From contig NZ_BCVF01000007.1 of assembly GCF_001591605.1 (NCBI RefSeq), positions 62,001 to 126,000 on the forward strand: a DNA stretch of 64,000 nt, written 5' to 3'. Source of the DNA: Bacillus badius NBRC 15713 (GTDB taxonomy: Bacteria > Bacillota > Bacilli > Bacillales > Domibacillaceae). The position numbers were made by a program, and so were the translations under genes. The notes below the pieces were generated by a model. It saw only the letters and a list, made by a program, of their open reading frames with translations. It was not told where the DNA came from and searched no databases. This document shows, one piece after another, positions 53,178-61,760 of the stretch; the stretch's first letter is position 1, and each line of letters opens with the position of its first letter.

Positions 53178-53220
53178 GAATAGCGAGGCGTCAAAGCTTC
53201 GCTTGCTCTATTCACGCCTC
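53178..53220 (-). promoter_or_regulatory. Overlapping dyads in the MCP leader
   Basis: GAGGCGT (53185-53191) pairs with ACGCCTC (53214-53220), while GAATAG (53178-53183) pairs with CTATTC (53208-53213). The pairings cross, so they are mutually exclusive or form a pseudoknot. Confidence 0.4.
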
Positions 53221-53314
53221 TTATCTATCCACCCCTTCAAATCTAGGACTTAAGTCATTTTAAAAGAATAAAAAACCGGTTTTTTGTGAAATTAGTATCT
53301 TTTACCCAGGACAT

Positions 53315-53342
53315 ATTCTAGCAAACATTTGACAAATTTCAA
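53315..53342 (-). promoter_or_regulatory. Sigma-A promoter of the MCP-NRPS unit
   Basis: TTGAAA, 16 bp, TAGAAT on the - strand. The spacer holds an imperfect AAATTTG/CAAATG dyad. Confidence 0.5.
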
Positions 53343-53372
53343 CAATCTTCCCTGAAACCACAACTAATTACC

Positions 53373-53426
53373 CACAAAAAAAAGCAGGATAAACCAAGCT
53401 TTGAATAGCTCGATTTATCCTGCTTT
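53373..53426 (-). terminator. Terminator of the Fe-ADH/aldehyde dehydrogenase operon
   Basis: Stem AAAGCAGGATAAA / TTTATCCTGCTTT; T8 on the - strand. Confidence 0.85.
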
Positions 53427-53508
53427 ATCCGTAAATCTATTCTTTCTGAAACCTCTGTATTATGGCGGAAAGAGAACGGTCTTGGCTACAAGCGAGAAAC
53501 CGGATCAT

Positions 53509-54981
53509 TTAAACGCCGTACCAGTTCAATCCTTCCTTGCCGAGATCTACCCACACGTGCTTTGTTTCTGTATACATATCCATCGCCTGAACACCGAGTT
53601 CGCGGCCGAATCCGCTTTGCTTCGTGCCGCCAAATGGCGCCGTGCTGTCGAGCATGCTGAACGTGTTCACATATACAGTTCCGGCCTTGAGCCCGCGGGC
53701 CATTCGGTGCGCCCGCTTCAAATCATTCGTCCAAACCCCGGATGCCAGTCCGTAAAGAGTGTCATTAGCTTTTTTCAAGGCATCTTCCTCATCTTTAAAG
53801 CGAATGACAGAAACGACCGGTCCAAAAATCTCCTCTTGAGCAATCGTCATCTGGTTGGTCACATTTTCAAAGATTGTCGGCGTATAATAGTAGCCGCCGC
53901 CAGCATCTTTAAATCGTTCTCCTCCTGTTGCCAGCTGGGCCCCTTGCTCAAGGCCGGCAGCAACGTAATGTTCAATCCTCTGCAGCTGCTGCTCGGATAC
54001 TTGCGGGCCCATTTGCGTGGATGACTCAAGCGGATTGCCGACACGGATGCTTTGCACCTTCCGCACATATTCACTCATAAATTTATCGTATACACTCTCT
54101 TGGACAAACAAACGGGAACCGGCGGCGCATACTTGTCCCTGCGCAAAGTATATTCCGAACATAGAGCCATTTACGGCATCTTCAATGTTAGCATCTTCAA
54201 ACACAATATTCGGTGACTTGCCGCCAAGTTCAAGACTGACCGGCTTCAAATTTTGACTGGCGGCCTGCATAATCAGTCGTCCGGTTGCCGTGGAGCCTGT
54301 GAACGCGATTTTATCTACTTGCGGATGAGCAGAAAGGGCGGCCCCTGCATCTGCTCCGAAGCCCGGCACCACATTGATTACGCCGTCCGGAATGCCAGCT
54401 TCCTGAAAGAGCTTCACCATTTCCAAAATGCTGACTGGTGTTTGCTCGGCCGGCTTAATCACGATCGTATTCCCGGCAGCAAGAGCTGGAGCAAGCTTCC
54501 ACATTGTCAGCATTAGCGGAAAATTCCATGGCACAATTGCCCCGATTACACCGAGCGGTTCTTTCAATGTATAATTAAAGCGATTAGCTGGAGAAGCCAG
54601 CGTTTCCCCCTGCACTTTGTTTGCTAATCCCGCATAAAACTCCAGGACATCAATCGTAGCCGGCATCGCGATGAAGCTTGTCTCATTGATTGGCAGTCCG
54701 TTATCCTCCGATTCAATCGCTGCCAGTCTATCTGCGTTTTCCCAAAGCAGCTGAGCGGCTTTATAAAGAAGGCGTCCCCGATCTCCAGGAGCCATCTCTG
54801 CCCAGGGACCGGATTCAAAGGCCCGGCGTGCCGCTTGAACAGCCAGGTCGATATCCGCCTTTCCCCCTTCCGCTACAACAGCATGCACTTCACCCGTGCC
54901 CGGATTCACTGATTCAAATGTTTTGCCTGATACACTGTCTGTCCACTTTCCATCAATAAAAAGCTGATATACTTTCGTCAT
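53509..54981 (-). CDS. Aldehyde dehydrogenase, DhaS-like
   Basis: A 490-residue NAD aldehyde dehydrogenase with [20 protein letters not shown], general-base Glu in [18 protein letters not shown], and catalytic Cys in FAQGQVCAAGSR. It begins directly after the Fe-ADH stop codon, giving a tight two-gene operon for alcohol to acid oxidation. It differs from the 20904 enzyme in the Cys region (QVCAAGS against EVCTCPS), so the two are different subfamilies, not recent copies. Confidence 0.92.
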   Translation of the reverse strand: MTKVYQLFIDGKWTDSVSGKTFESVNPGTGEVHAVVAEGGKADIDLAVQAARRAFESGPWAEMAPGDRGRLLYKAAQLLWENADRLAAIESEDNGLPINETSFIAMPATIDVLEFYAGLANKVQGETLASPANRFNYTLKEPLGVIGAIVPWNFPLMLTMWKLAPALAAGNTIVIKPAEQTPVSILEMVKLFQEAGIPDGVINVVPGFGADAGAALSAHPQVDKIAFTGSTATGRLIMQAASQNLKPVSLELGGKSPNIVFEDANIEDAVNGSMFGIYFAQGQVCAAGSRLFVQESVYDKFMSEYVRKVQSIRVGNPLESSTQMGPQVSEQQLQRIEHYVAAGLEQGAQLATGGERFKDAGGGYYYTPTIFENVTNQMTIAQEEIFGPVVSVIRFKDEEDALKKANDTLYGLASGVWTNDLKRAHRMARGLKAGTVYVNTFSMLDSTAPFGGTKQSGFGRELGVQAMDMYTETKHVWVDLGKEGLNWYGV

Positions 54982-56157
54982 TTATACCCCCGCCTTCTTT
55001 GTTGAATAAGCCAGTTCTAACAGCTTTACTACCTCTTGTTCCGTTACATCTCTGGGGTTCACCATAATGCTGATCTCTTCGTTTAAGGTGGCTTCCGCCA
55101 GTTGTTCAAACTGTTCACGCTTCACGCCGGCCTCTTCCAGCGAAGGAATATTAATGCTTTGTGATAGCTCTCTCACGGCTGCCACCGCTTGATCAGCTGC
55201 TTCTTTATCAGATAAGCCCTCGACTGAAATTCCCATGGCTTGAGCGATATCTCTGAAGCGCTTTTGTACTTTCTCATCCCGCGCGTTGTATTCCATCACA
55301 TCAGGAAGCATACACGCATTGGCCACGCCGTGGGGCAGACCGCAATATACGCTCAGCGGATGGGCAATCGCATGAACAAGTCCCAGAAGCGCTGAATTAA
55401 AGGCATAGGCCGCCATCATGCTGCCAAGCAGCATATTTGTCCGGGCCTCGATATTGCTGCCGTTTTTATAAGCTTCTGCTAAATTTTTATAGATAAGCTC
55501 CACCGCTTTTAACGCATTCACATCGCTTGGCACTGATGCCAGCTTGGAAACATAAGATTCAATGGCATGCGTAAGAGCATCCATGCCAGTCGCTGCTGTG
55601 ACGGCGGGCGGAAGTCCAATCGTTAAATCCGGGTCAACTAAGGCTACATCCGCCCCGCAATGACGGCCGCCAATCACCATCTTCTTTTCTCCCGCCGTGT
55701 CTGTAATGACGCTGACAGCTGTTACTTCGCTTCCAGTTCCAGCTGTTGTCGGAATCGCGATTAATGGCTTTGTCGGATTTTTGACGAGGTTCAAGCCTTC
55801 ATATTGATGAATAGGGCCCGGATTTGTTATTAACACGTTAATTGCTTTTGCCGCATCAATCGGGCTTCCCCCGCCGACAGCCACGATAGCCTCCACCTGT
55901 TCCTTTACAGCTAACTCAGCCCCCTCCTCTAAAATCGTGTCCGGCGGGTTCGGTACGACATTAGCAAACTCGACAACTTCTATCTTCTTTGCCTTTAAAT
56001 ATGTAATTACCTGGCCAACAATCCCTGCTTGCTTGACACCTTGATCGTATACGCATAGTACCTTCTTTGCATTGAACTCCTCCAGCACTTCCCCGACTTT
56101 CTTCACGCTTCCCCGTCCAAAAGTGACGTGGCTTGGAATACCAAATTGAAACTCCAT
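54982..56157 (-). CDS. Iron-containing alcohol dehydrogenase
   Basis: A 391-residue Fe-ADH: VGGGSPIDAAKAINVL and PTTAGTGSEV for the cofactor, metal ligands in GMDALTHAIESY, VHAIAHPL and GLPHGVANA. Related at family level to the 16651 enzyme but clearly divergent from it. The ATG at 56157 has AAAGGGGAG upstream. Expression is from a sigma-54 type promoter at 56193-56209, with a divergent sigma-54 activator gene. Confidence 0.93.
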   Translation of the reverse strand: MEFQFGIPSHVTFGRGSVKKVGEVLEEFNAKKVLCVYDQGVKQAGIVGQVITYLKAKKIEVVEFANVVPNPPDTILEEGAELAVKEQVEAIVAVGGGSPIDAAKAINVLITNPGPIHQYEGLNLVKNPTKPLIAIPTTAGTGSEVTAVSVITDTAGEKKMVIGGRHCGADVALVDPDLTIGLPPAVTAATGMDALTHAIESYVSKLASVPSDVNALKAVELIYKNLAEAYKNGSNIEARTNMLLGSMMAAYAFNSALLGLVHAIAHPLSVYCGLPHGVANACMLPDVMEYNARDEKVQKRFRDIAQAMGISVEGLSDKEAADQAVAAVRELSQSINIPSLEEAGVKREQFEQLAEATLNEEISIMVNPRDVTEQEVVKLLELAYSTKKAGV

Positions 56158-56192
56158 TCTTCTCTCCCCTTTCACCCTTTTGCTATTTAGCT

Positions 56193-56209
56193 AGCAACTT
56201 TTATGCCAA
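56193..56209 (-). promoter_or_regulatory. Sigma-54 promoter of the Fe-ADH/aldehyde dehydrogenase operon
   Basis: TTGGCAT-AAAAG-TTGCT on the - strand; one mismatch (T for C at the sixth base) to TGGCAC-N5-TTGCW. GG to GC spacing is the required 10 bp. Confidence 0.75.
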
Positions 56210-56269
56210 CAATAAGCTCCTGCTGCTGTCAGCACTCGGGGTGCCCGGCTTTCCGTATTGTCCTGAAAC

Positions 56270-56310
56270 GTGACACATTAACTGTCCCAAAATAGAACAC
56301 TGTCACATTT
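56270..56310 (-). promoter_or_regulatory. Candidate enhancer sites for the AcoR-type activator
   Basis: GTGACA (56270-56275) and TGTCAC (56301-56306) are inverted, and CACATT repeats at 56274 and 56304, 30 bp apart. They lie 60-100 bp upstream of the -24 element and also just before the activator's own promoter (TATAAT, 56346-56351). Confidence 0.5.
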
Positions 56311-56394
56311 TGGCACAAGAAGTTTATTTATGCCGTCATTTATAGTATAATTGTTAGAAAATTCACTACTTTAATGCGAGGCGGGACTCGAAAG

Positions 56395-58152
56395 ATGATT
56401 AGAAATGCGCTGAACGATAAGCAAACATGGCTAAAACATTCTTGGAGACGCTGTCAGGAGCTTGGGTTTGACCGGAACGGACAACCGGTCTTTTATAAGG
56501 CAGAGGGACATTCATTAAAACAGTTGCTGGAGAAAAATGAACGGCTTATTGACGCCTCAAAAGCCGTATTTCAGAGGTTGGATAAATTTTTGAAGAACTA
56601 TCATTACCGGGCCGATTTACTGGATCATGAGGGATATATCCTCCATTCTTATGGAGGAACAGGCCAAGCAGATTTTTTAAATGAGGAGGCTTTGGCAATT
56701 GGCACTTGTTGGGGGGAGAACTTTCGCGGCACTAATGCCGTCAGCTTCAGCATTGAACATAAAGTGCCGGTCAGTATTCACGGGAATGAACATTTCTTTC
56801 AAGAGAACCACGTATTAACCTGTTCAGCAAGCCCAATTTTCGATGAGTCCGGCCAAGTGGCGGCAATCGTCAACTTCAGCTCGCGCAGCACAAATATACA
56901 AGATCATGCGTTAATTATGTCTATGCTGGCTGCTGAAGCGATCGAGCATCGGCTGCTGACAGAGCATATCAAAGCAGAAAACAAATGGCTTATTCGGGAA
57001 ACAGAAGCCTTGAGGAGCTGCCACTCTAAAGGAGTCATTACCATCAATGAAGACAACCGTATTATTTACGCCAACACGGAAGCAAAAAAACTGTTAGGCC
57101 TGGATTGTGTCGGAACCATTTTCTCTTCTTTTCAAGAGGGAACAGTCCATGCAACAATCAGCGGACCGTCAAAAAGCACTCACATTATTCAATCGCAATC
57201 CTCTGTCCGCAAGCCTTATACCTTCGACCGGATGATTGCCTCCTGCCCAAAGATTAAGCAGGCGGTGCATCTTTCCCAAAAGGCGGCTCATACGGACTTT
57301 TCGCTTTTCATTCATGGAGAAAGCGGAACAGGCAAAGAATTGTTTGCCCAGTCTATTCACAAAGCAAGCAAGCGATCGGACAAGCCATTTATCGCTGTCA
57401 ATTGCAGCGCTTTAGCAGAACATTTAATTGAGAGCGAGCTTTTCGGCTATAAAAAAGGCGCTTTTACAGGAGCAGACAGTGCCGGAAGCCTGGGGAAATT
57501 CCGGGCGGCTGATGGAGGAACGATCTTTTTAGATGAAATTGGCGATATGCCTTTGCCAGCGCAAAGTGCTCTTCTTCGTGTGCTGGAGGAGCGGGAAGTT
57601 ATGCCTGTTGGCGATCATCGAACATACCCTGTTGATGTACGCCTGATTGCCGCTACTCACCGCAACTTGCTTGAAGAAATTGAAAAAGGCACCTTCCGGG
57701 CGGACCTCTACTATCGCTTAAATGAAATTGTCTTATCTATTCCGCCGCTCAGAGAACGCGGAGACTTGCTTCAACTGGCCCGCCACTTCCTCTTCACGCT
57801 CTCCGGCCATGCGCAGCAATTTACCTCCGAAGCGGAAAACAAGCTCCTTAGCTACCATTGGCCGGGCAACATCCGGGAATTAAAGAACGTAGTGACACAA
57901 GCAAGCTTTCTTGCTGATGGCCGCTGGCTCGATATTCAGCATATAAAGCTCCCGCCGCAGGAGCAGCAAATAGCCGCTTCTGCTTCTTCAAGCCCTCTAC
58001 CGGCTGCTCATACATTAGAAGACGCGGAAAAACTGCTGATTGAACAGTCGTTAAGAGCAAGCCGCCATAACATTTCACAAACGGCCAAACAGCTTGGCAT
58101 ATCTCGAAATACGCTTTACCGAAAATTAAAGCGGTATCAGTTGATCCCCTAA
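56395..58152 (+). CDS. AcoR-type sigma-54 transcriptional activator
   Basis: A 585-residue activator. Residues 60-210 are a GAF-like sensor (GTCWGENFRGTNAV, CSASPIFDESGQVAAI); about 215-265 PAS-like (SKGVITINEDNRIIYANT). The AAA+ domain has GESGTGKE, the sigma-54 loop GAFTGA starting at residue 355 and GTIFLDEIGD. The C-terminal Fis HTH is NISQTAKQLGISRNTLYRKL. No receiver domain, so it senses a ligand directly. It is divergent from the Fe-ADH operon. The ATG at 56395 follows AGGCGGG. Confidence 0.93.
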   Translation: MIRNALNDKQTWLKHSWRRCQELGFDRNGQPVFYKAEGHSLKQLLEKNERLIDASKAVFQRLDKFLKNYHYRADLLDHEGYILHSYGGTGQADFLNEEALAIGTCWGENFRGTNAVSFSIEHKVPVSIHGNEHFFQENHVLTCSASPIFDESGQVAAIVNFSSRSTNIQDHALIMSMLAAEAIEHRLLTEHIKAENKWLIRETEALRSCHSKGVITINEDNRIIYANTEAKKLLGLDCVGTIFSSFQEGTVHATISGPSKSTHIIQSQSSVRKPYTFDRMIASCPKIKQAVHLSQKAAHTDFSLFIHGESGTGKELFAQSIHKASKRSDKPFIAVNCSALAEHLIESELFGYKKGAFTGADSAGSLGKFRAADGGTIFLDEIGDMPLPAQSALLRVLEEREVMPVGDHRTYPVDVRLIAATHRNLLEEIEKGTFRADLYYRLNEIVLSIPPLRERGDLLQLARHFLFTLSGHAQQFTSEAENKLLSYHWPGNIRELKNVVTQASFLADGRWLDIQHIKLPPQEQQIAASASSSPLPAAHTLEDAEKLLIEQSLRASRHNISQTAKQLGISRNTLYRKLKRYQLIP

Positions 58153-58155
58153 GCA

Positions 58156-58200
58156 GCAAATCTGAGCAAAATCGTTTGCTCAGATTTGCCCTCTTTCTAT
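58156..58200 (+). terminator. Terminator of the AcoR-type gene
   Basis: 15-bp stem GCAAATCTGAGCAAA / TTTGCTCAGATTTGC, then CCTCTTTCT. Confidence 0.75.
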
Positions 58201-58430
58201 CAATTGCGGGCATCCGCTTCTCCAGCGGATTCTTCCCTTCCATTGCTGAGCCCTTCTTTTTTTGCCTAAAGCGTTGTTCATTAATTCCTCTATATGTAAA
58301 ATATGATTATTGCCGGGCAAAAGAGTGGTTTGAAGAGAAAAGGCTGCGGCTACACTGAGAAAGCAGGCTTTCTTTATTTACGTATTTAGAATGTTGACTA
58401 CCAATCAGCAAAAGAAACTAGGTGTAACAC

Positions 58431-60965
58431 ATGCTGTCTTTTAACAGAGAAAAACTTTTCCAGATGATAAAAATTATTTTCCCTATCACTTTGTTTATAC
58501 TTGCGGCCGTAGAAATTAAGCAATTTTCCAACGGCTTGGACAGGAACTTAATCCAGACAGAAATAGAGCACTTGCACCCGATGGAACTGCTGCTTACTTT
58601 AATTGTGCCCCTGTGCGGCGTCTTTCCGATGTTTTTTTACGATGTCATTTTAGTTCGCGTACTCGCTATCAAGGTACAGCCGAAAAAACTGATAAAGCAG
58701 TCCTTTATCACCAATTCCTTTTCTAATTTAATTGGATTTGGCGGACTGGTCGGAGTGATGCTCAGGACGTACTTTTATAATGATTACAGACCCGATAAAC
58801 GAAGACTGCTGACGGCTATTACGTCTGTTTCCTTGTTTTATCTTACCGGTATTTCTTTATTCGCCTGGATCATCCCTGTCGCTTATAAACATTTCTCTCT
58901 GGTTGCAAATACAAAGTGGCTGCTCTTAGCTGTACTGGCAGTCGGACTGTATCTTCCTGTCTTTGCTTTGGTCTATGTATATCAAAATAGAAAAGGCAAG
59001 CAAGCATTGATCGATTGGCGCACAGCCGCCGTTCTTTTGCTTATTTCCTTGCTGGAATGGATAGCAGCTTTCTCGGTGATTTGGATATTAAGCATGGTAT
59101 TGAACGTTCCGCTTCCTTTTCATGAACTTGTTCCTATTTTTATTGTAGCTTCCTGTGCCGGGATAGCGAGCATGATTCCCGGCGGTCTTGGCTCGTTTGA
59201 TTTAGTGTTCATTTGGGGCACGCAACATTTAAATATAGCAGATGAAAAAGTGCTCATCATGCTGCTCTTTTACCGGGCAGGTTATTTTTTGCTTCCGTTT
59301 TTGCTGGCTGCTTCCTTATTTATTAAAGAATATTGGAACAAATGGAATCAATCCTGGGACAGCCTGCCAAATGCTATTGTGCAAAAGGTCAGCCATGTTT
59401 TATTGACGATTCTCATATTTGCTTCCGGGCTTATTTTGCTTTTATCAGCGGCCGTACCAGGGATATTGGAGAGAGTCAAAGTGGCTCATGAATTTTTATC
59501 CTTTCCTATCATGAATCTCTCCCATCAGCTTTCAGTAGCAGCCGGGTTTATGCTGCTCGGCTTGTCACGGGGGATTAATTACAATGTAAAGCGGGCTTAT
59601 CAGCTTGGATTGGTCGTACTTGGATTTGCTGCCCTATTTTCACTGTTCAAAGGCATTGATTACGAGGAAGCCGCCTTTATGGTGGTTGTGGCTCTTCTTC
59701 TGAAAGCTTCTCAAGGAAGCTTTTACAGGGAAAGCTATGTATTAACTTGGGGAAAGGCTCTCTTTGACCTGACGCTGTTTTCAGCGATTACCTGCATATA
59801 TTTGCTGATTGGCTATTTGAACTTGCCGTCAGCAAAGCTGAATGTTCCAAAAGCGTTGGCCCCCTATGTTATTACCAGCTACACCGATTTATTCTTCAGT
59901 GCAGCCATCGGCCTAGTCATCGCCTTTTTTATATTCGCTGTCGGCTATCTCATCCGCAAGCCGAAACAGTGGCTGCTTGAAAGACCAGAAAATCAGGAGG
60001 CAAGAATTCTTAACCATCTCAATCAATACAAAGGGAATGTCTTGGCCCATCTCATTTTCCTGCAGGACAAATACGTCTATTGGAACAAAGAAAGAACGGT
60101 CCTGTTCTCTTACCAGACCTATGCCGATAAACTAGTCATACTTGGCAATCCAATTGGAAAGAAGGCAGACTTTCCGGCTGCTATTGAGGAATTTATGAGG
60201 GCGGCCGATCTGTACGGCTATACGCTTGCTTTCTATGAAGTAAGTGATGAAATGCTTCCTTCTCTTCATGAGTACGGCTATGACTTTTTTAAACTCGGGG
60301 AAGAAGCCACAGTTGATTTGATCAGCTTTTCTTTATCAGGAAAAAGAAGAAAAGGAGAAAGAGCAGTTAAAAACAAGTTTGAGCGCGAGCACTATCGCTT
60401 TGACGTGATAGCTCCTCCCTTTCAACCAGAGTTGATGAACGAATTGCACGAGGTTTCACAGCAATGGCTGCAAGGAAGAGAGGAAAAAGGCTTCTCTCTG
60501 GGTTTTTTTGATGAACACTATCTCAATAAATCAAAAGTAGCCGTCGTTGAAACTGCTAATGGGCAAATCATTGGCTTTGCCAGCCTGATGCCGGTATACG
60601 ATGGCGGGCAAACAGTTTCTGTAGATTTAATGAGGTTTAAGCCGGATGCCCCGCCTGGCACGATGGACTTTATCATTCTTTCGCTATTTGAATGGTCGAA
60701 AGAACAAGGCTATTCCTTCTTTCATCTAGGTATGGCTCCACTGTCTAATGTCGGAACCTCCAGGTTTTCATTTTTAAGCGAAAAAATTGCTGCTCAAATA
60801 TTTTTGCACGGTCAATTCTTTTACCAATTCCAAGGCTTAAGAAGGTTCAAAGAAAAATACGCCGACTTATGGGAAGCTAAATATCTTGCTTACCGCAAAA
60901 AGTCCTCTTTGCCTTTTACCATGGCGCAAATTACTTTTTTAATTAGCAAGAAAAGAAAAGCCTGA
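58431..60965 (+). CDS. mprF: Phosphatidylglycerol lysyltransferase MprF
   Basis: An 844-residue protein of normal MprF length. Residues 1-320 form the flippase region (FITNSFSNLIGFGGLVGVM; MIPGGLGSFDLVFIWG), about 14 membrane helices in all. Residues 520-840 are the GNAT-like synthase domain (GNPIGKKADFPAAIEEF; DLMRFKPDAPPGTMDFI; FHLGMAPLSNVG). It transfers lysine from Lys-tRNA to phosphatidylglycerol and flips the product, lowering surface charge against cationic peptides. Monocistronic. Confidence 0.94.
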   Translation: MLSFNREKLFQMIKIIFPITLFILAAVEIKQFSNGLDRNLIQTEIEHLHPMELLLTLIVPLCGVFPMFFYDVILVRVLAIKVQPKKLIKQSFITNSFSNLIGFGGLVGVMLRTYFYNDYRPDKRRLLTAITSVSLFYLTGISLFAWIIPVAYKHFSLVANTKWLLLAVLAVGLYLPVFALVYVYQNRKGKQALIDWRTAAVLLLISLLEWIAAFSVIWILSMVLNVPLPFHELVPIFIVASCAGIASMIPGGLGSFDLVFIWGTQHLNIADEKVLIMLLFYRAGYFLLPFLLAASLFIKEYWNKWNQSWDSLPNAIVQKVSHVLLTILIFASGLILLLSAAVPGILERVKVAHEFLSFPIMNLSHQLSVAAGFMLLGLSRGINYNVKRAYQLGLVVLGFAALFSLFKGIDYEEAAFMVVVALLLKASQGSFYRESYVLTWGKALFDLTLFSAITCIYLLIGYLNLPSAKLNVPKALAPYVITSYTDLFFSAAIGLVIAFFIFAVGYLIRKPKQWLLERPENQEARILNHLNQYKGNVLAHLIFLQDKYVYWNKERTVLFSYQTYADKLVILGNPIGKKADFPAAIEEFMRAADLYGYTLAFYEVSDEMLPSLHEYGYDFFKLGEEATVDLISFSLSGKRRKGERAVKNKFEREHYRFDVIAPPFQPELMNELHEVSQQWLQGREEKGFSLGFFDEHYLNKSKVAVVETANGQIIGFASLMPVYDGGQTVSVDLMRFKPDAPPGTMDFIILSLFEWSKEQGYSFFHLGMAPLSNVGTSRFSFLSEKIAAQIFLHGQFFYQFQGLRRFKEKYADLWEAKYLAYRKKSSLPFTMAQITFLISKKRKA

Positions 60966-61025
60966 TCAAAACGGACCGGTCCAAAAGGTGATGAAACGTC
61001 ACTTTTTGAGCCGGTCCGTTTTTCT
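60965..61025 (+). terminator. Terminator of mprF, shared-core type
   Basis: Outer stem AACGGACCGG / CCGGTCCGTT with inner GGTGATG-AAA-CGTCACT, then TTTTTC. Confidence 0.85.
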
Positions 61026-61084
61026 TTTCGAGGCTGACCTCTATTTTAGCAGGCGCTTTTCTCAGGAATCGCCGCTTTTCATTG

Positions 61085-61738
61085 TCACTCATATACGCCA
61101 TGCTCAACAATCTCAAGATAATCGCCGAGCTCTTTCATGAACAGGCCGGGATCTTCCAAAAAATCATACTGCTTATTTTGCTGCAGCAGCTGGTATTTAG
61201 CCGACATCTGTTCCACAACGAAAGCGGTCATTTGAATGACCCGTTCTTTTGTCATCCCGGGACGAAGCTTCTTTTCAACAATCAGTTCAGCCGGATACAA
61301 GCGGTTTTGGATAAACTCAGCTCCGTATTCAGCTGATTGCTGCTGAAGCAGCTCCTCTATTTCTGCTGCAACCGCCTTGGGCGGATGCAGGAAAACATCC
61401 ATAAGAAATTGCGCCTCCTGCTTATAAGGAGAAAGCGCCTGCTGCTTCAGCAGGACCGCCTCTTTAATCCGTTCAAAGAAATCATTGGATTGTATATGAT
61501 CAATGACGGCAAGCGTTTTCTCTGTTAAGCGTTCGCTGACATAAGAAACAAGATATAAATAGAGGTTTTTTTTGCTTTTAAAATAGTGAAAGAGCAGTCC
61601 CTTAGAAATACCGGCACGGCTCGTAATCACGTCAGTTGATGTTTTTTCATAGCCGTTTTTGGCAAATTCTTCGATCGCTACTTGCAAAATGAACTCTTTC
61701 TTTGCCTGAGGCTGTTTTTCAAAAGCTTCATACAACAT
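61085..61738 (-). CDS. TetR-family regulator
   Basis: A 217-residue regulator. AIEEFAKNGYEKTSTDVITS and AGISKGLLFHYFKSKKNLY form the TetR helix-turn-helix; the rest is a helical ligand domain. The ATG at 61738 has GAGGTG upstream; the frame extends to 61804 into the permease gene without a site. It is the last gene of an ABC exporter operon whose promoter carries two palindromes, so autoregulation of the exporter is likely. Confidence 0.9.
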   Translation of the reverse strand: MLYEAFEKQPQAKKEFILQVAIEEFAKNGYEKTSTDVITSRAGISKGLLFHYFKSKKNLYLYLVSYVSERLTEKTLAVIDHIQSNDFFERIKEAVLLKQQALSPYKQEAQFLMDVFLHPPKAVAAEIEELLQQQSAEYGAEFIQNRLYPAELIVEKKLRPGMTKERVIQMTAFVVEQMSAKYQLLQQNKQYDFLEDPGLFMKELGDYLEIVEHGVYE

Positions 61739-61760
61739 TACACACCTCGAACTTTCTTTA

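Larger units (their letters stand above)
53096..53508. other. Leader of the MCP-NRPS unit and terminator of the aldehyde dehydrogenase operon
   Basis: From the right: terminator of the neighbouring operon (53373-53426), a sigma-A promoter on the - strand (53342-53315), and about 215 bp of untranslated leader before the MCP ATG, with overlapping dyads at 53178-53220. No supported ORF. Confidence 0.6.

Noticed and set aside
53178-53220. c-di-GMP-I (GEMM) riboswitch before the chemoreceptor gene
   Set aside because: Such leaders are common before MCP genes, but the conserved GEMM core and tetraloop receptor are not present.
53401-54024. 207-residue + strand ORF
   Set aside because: Antisense to the second aldehyde dehydrogenase and through its terminator; a shadow frame.
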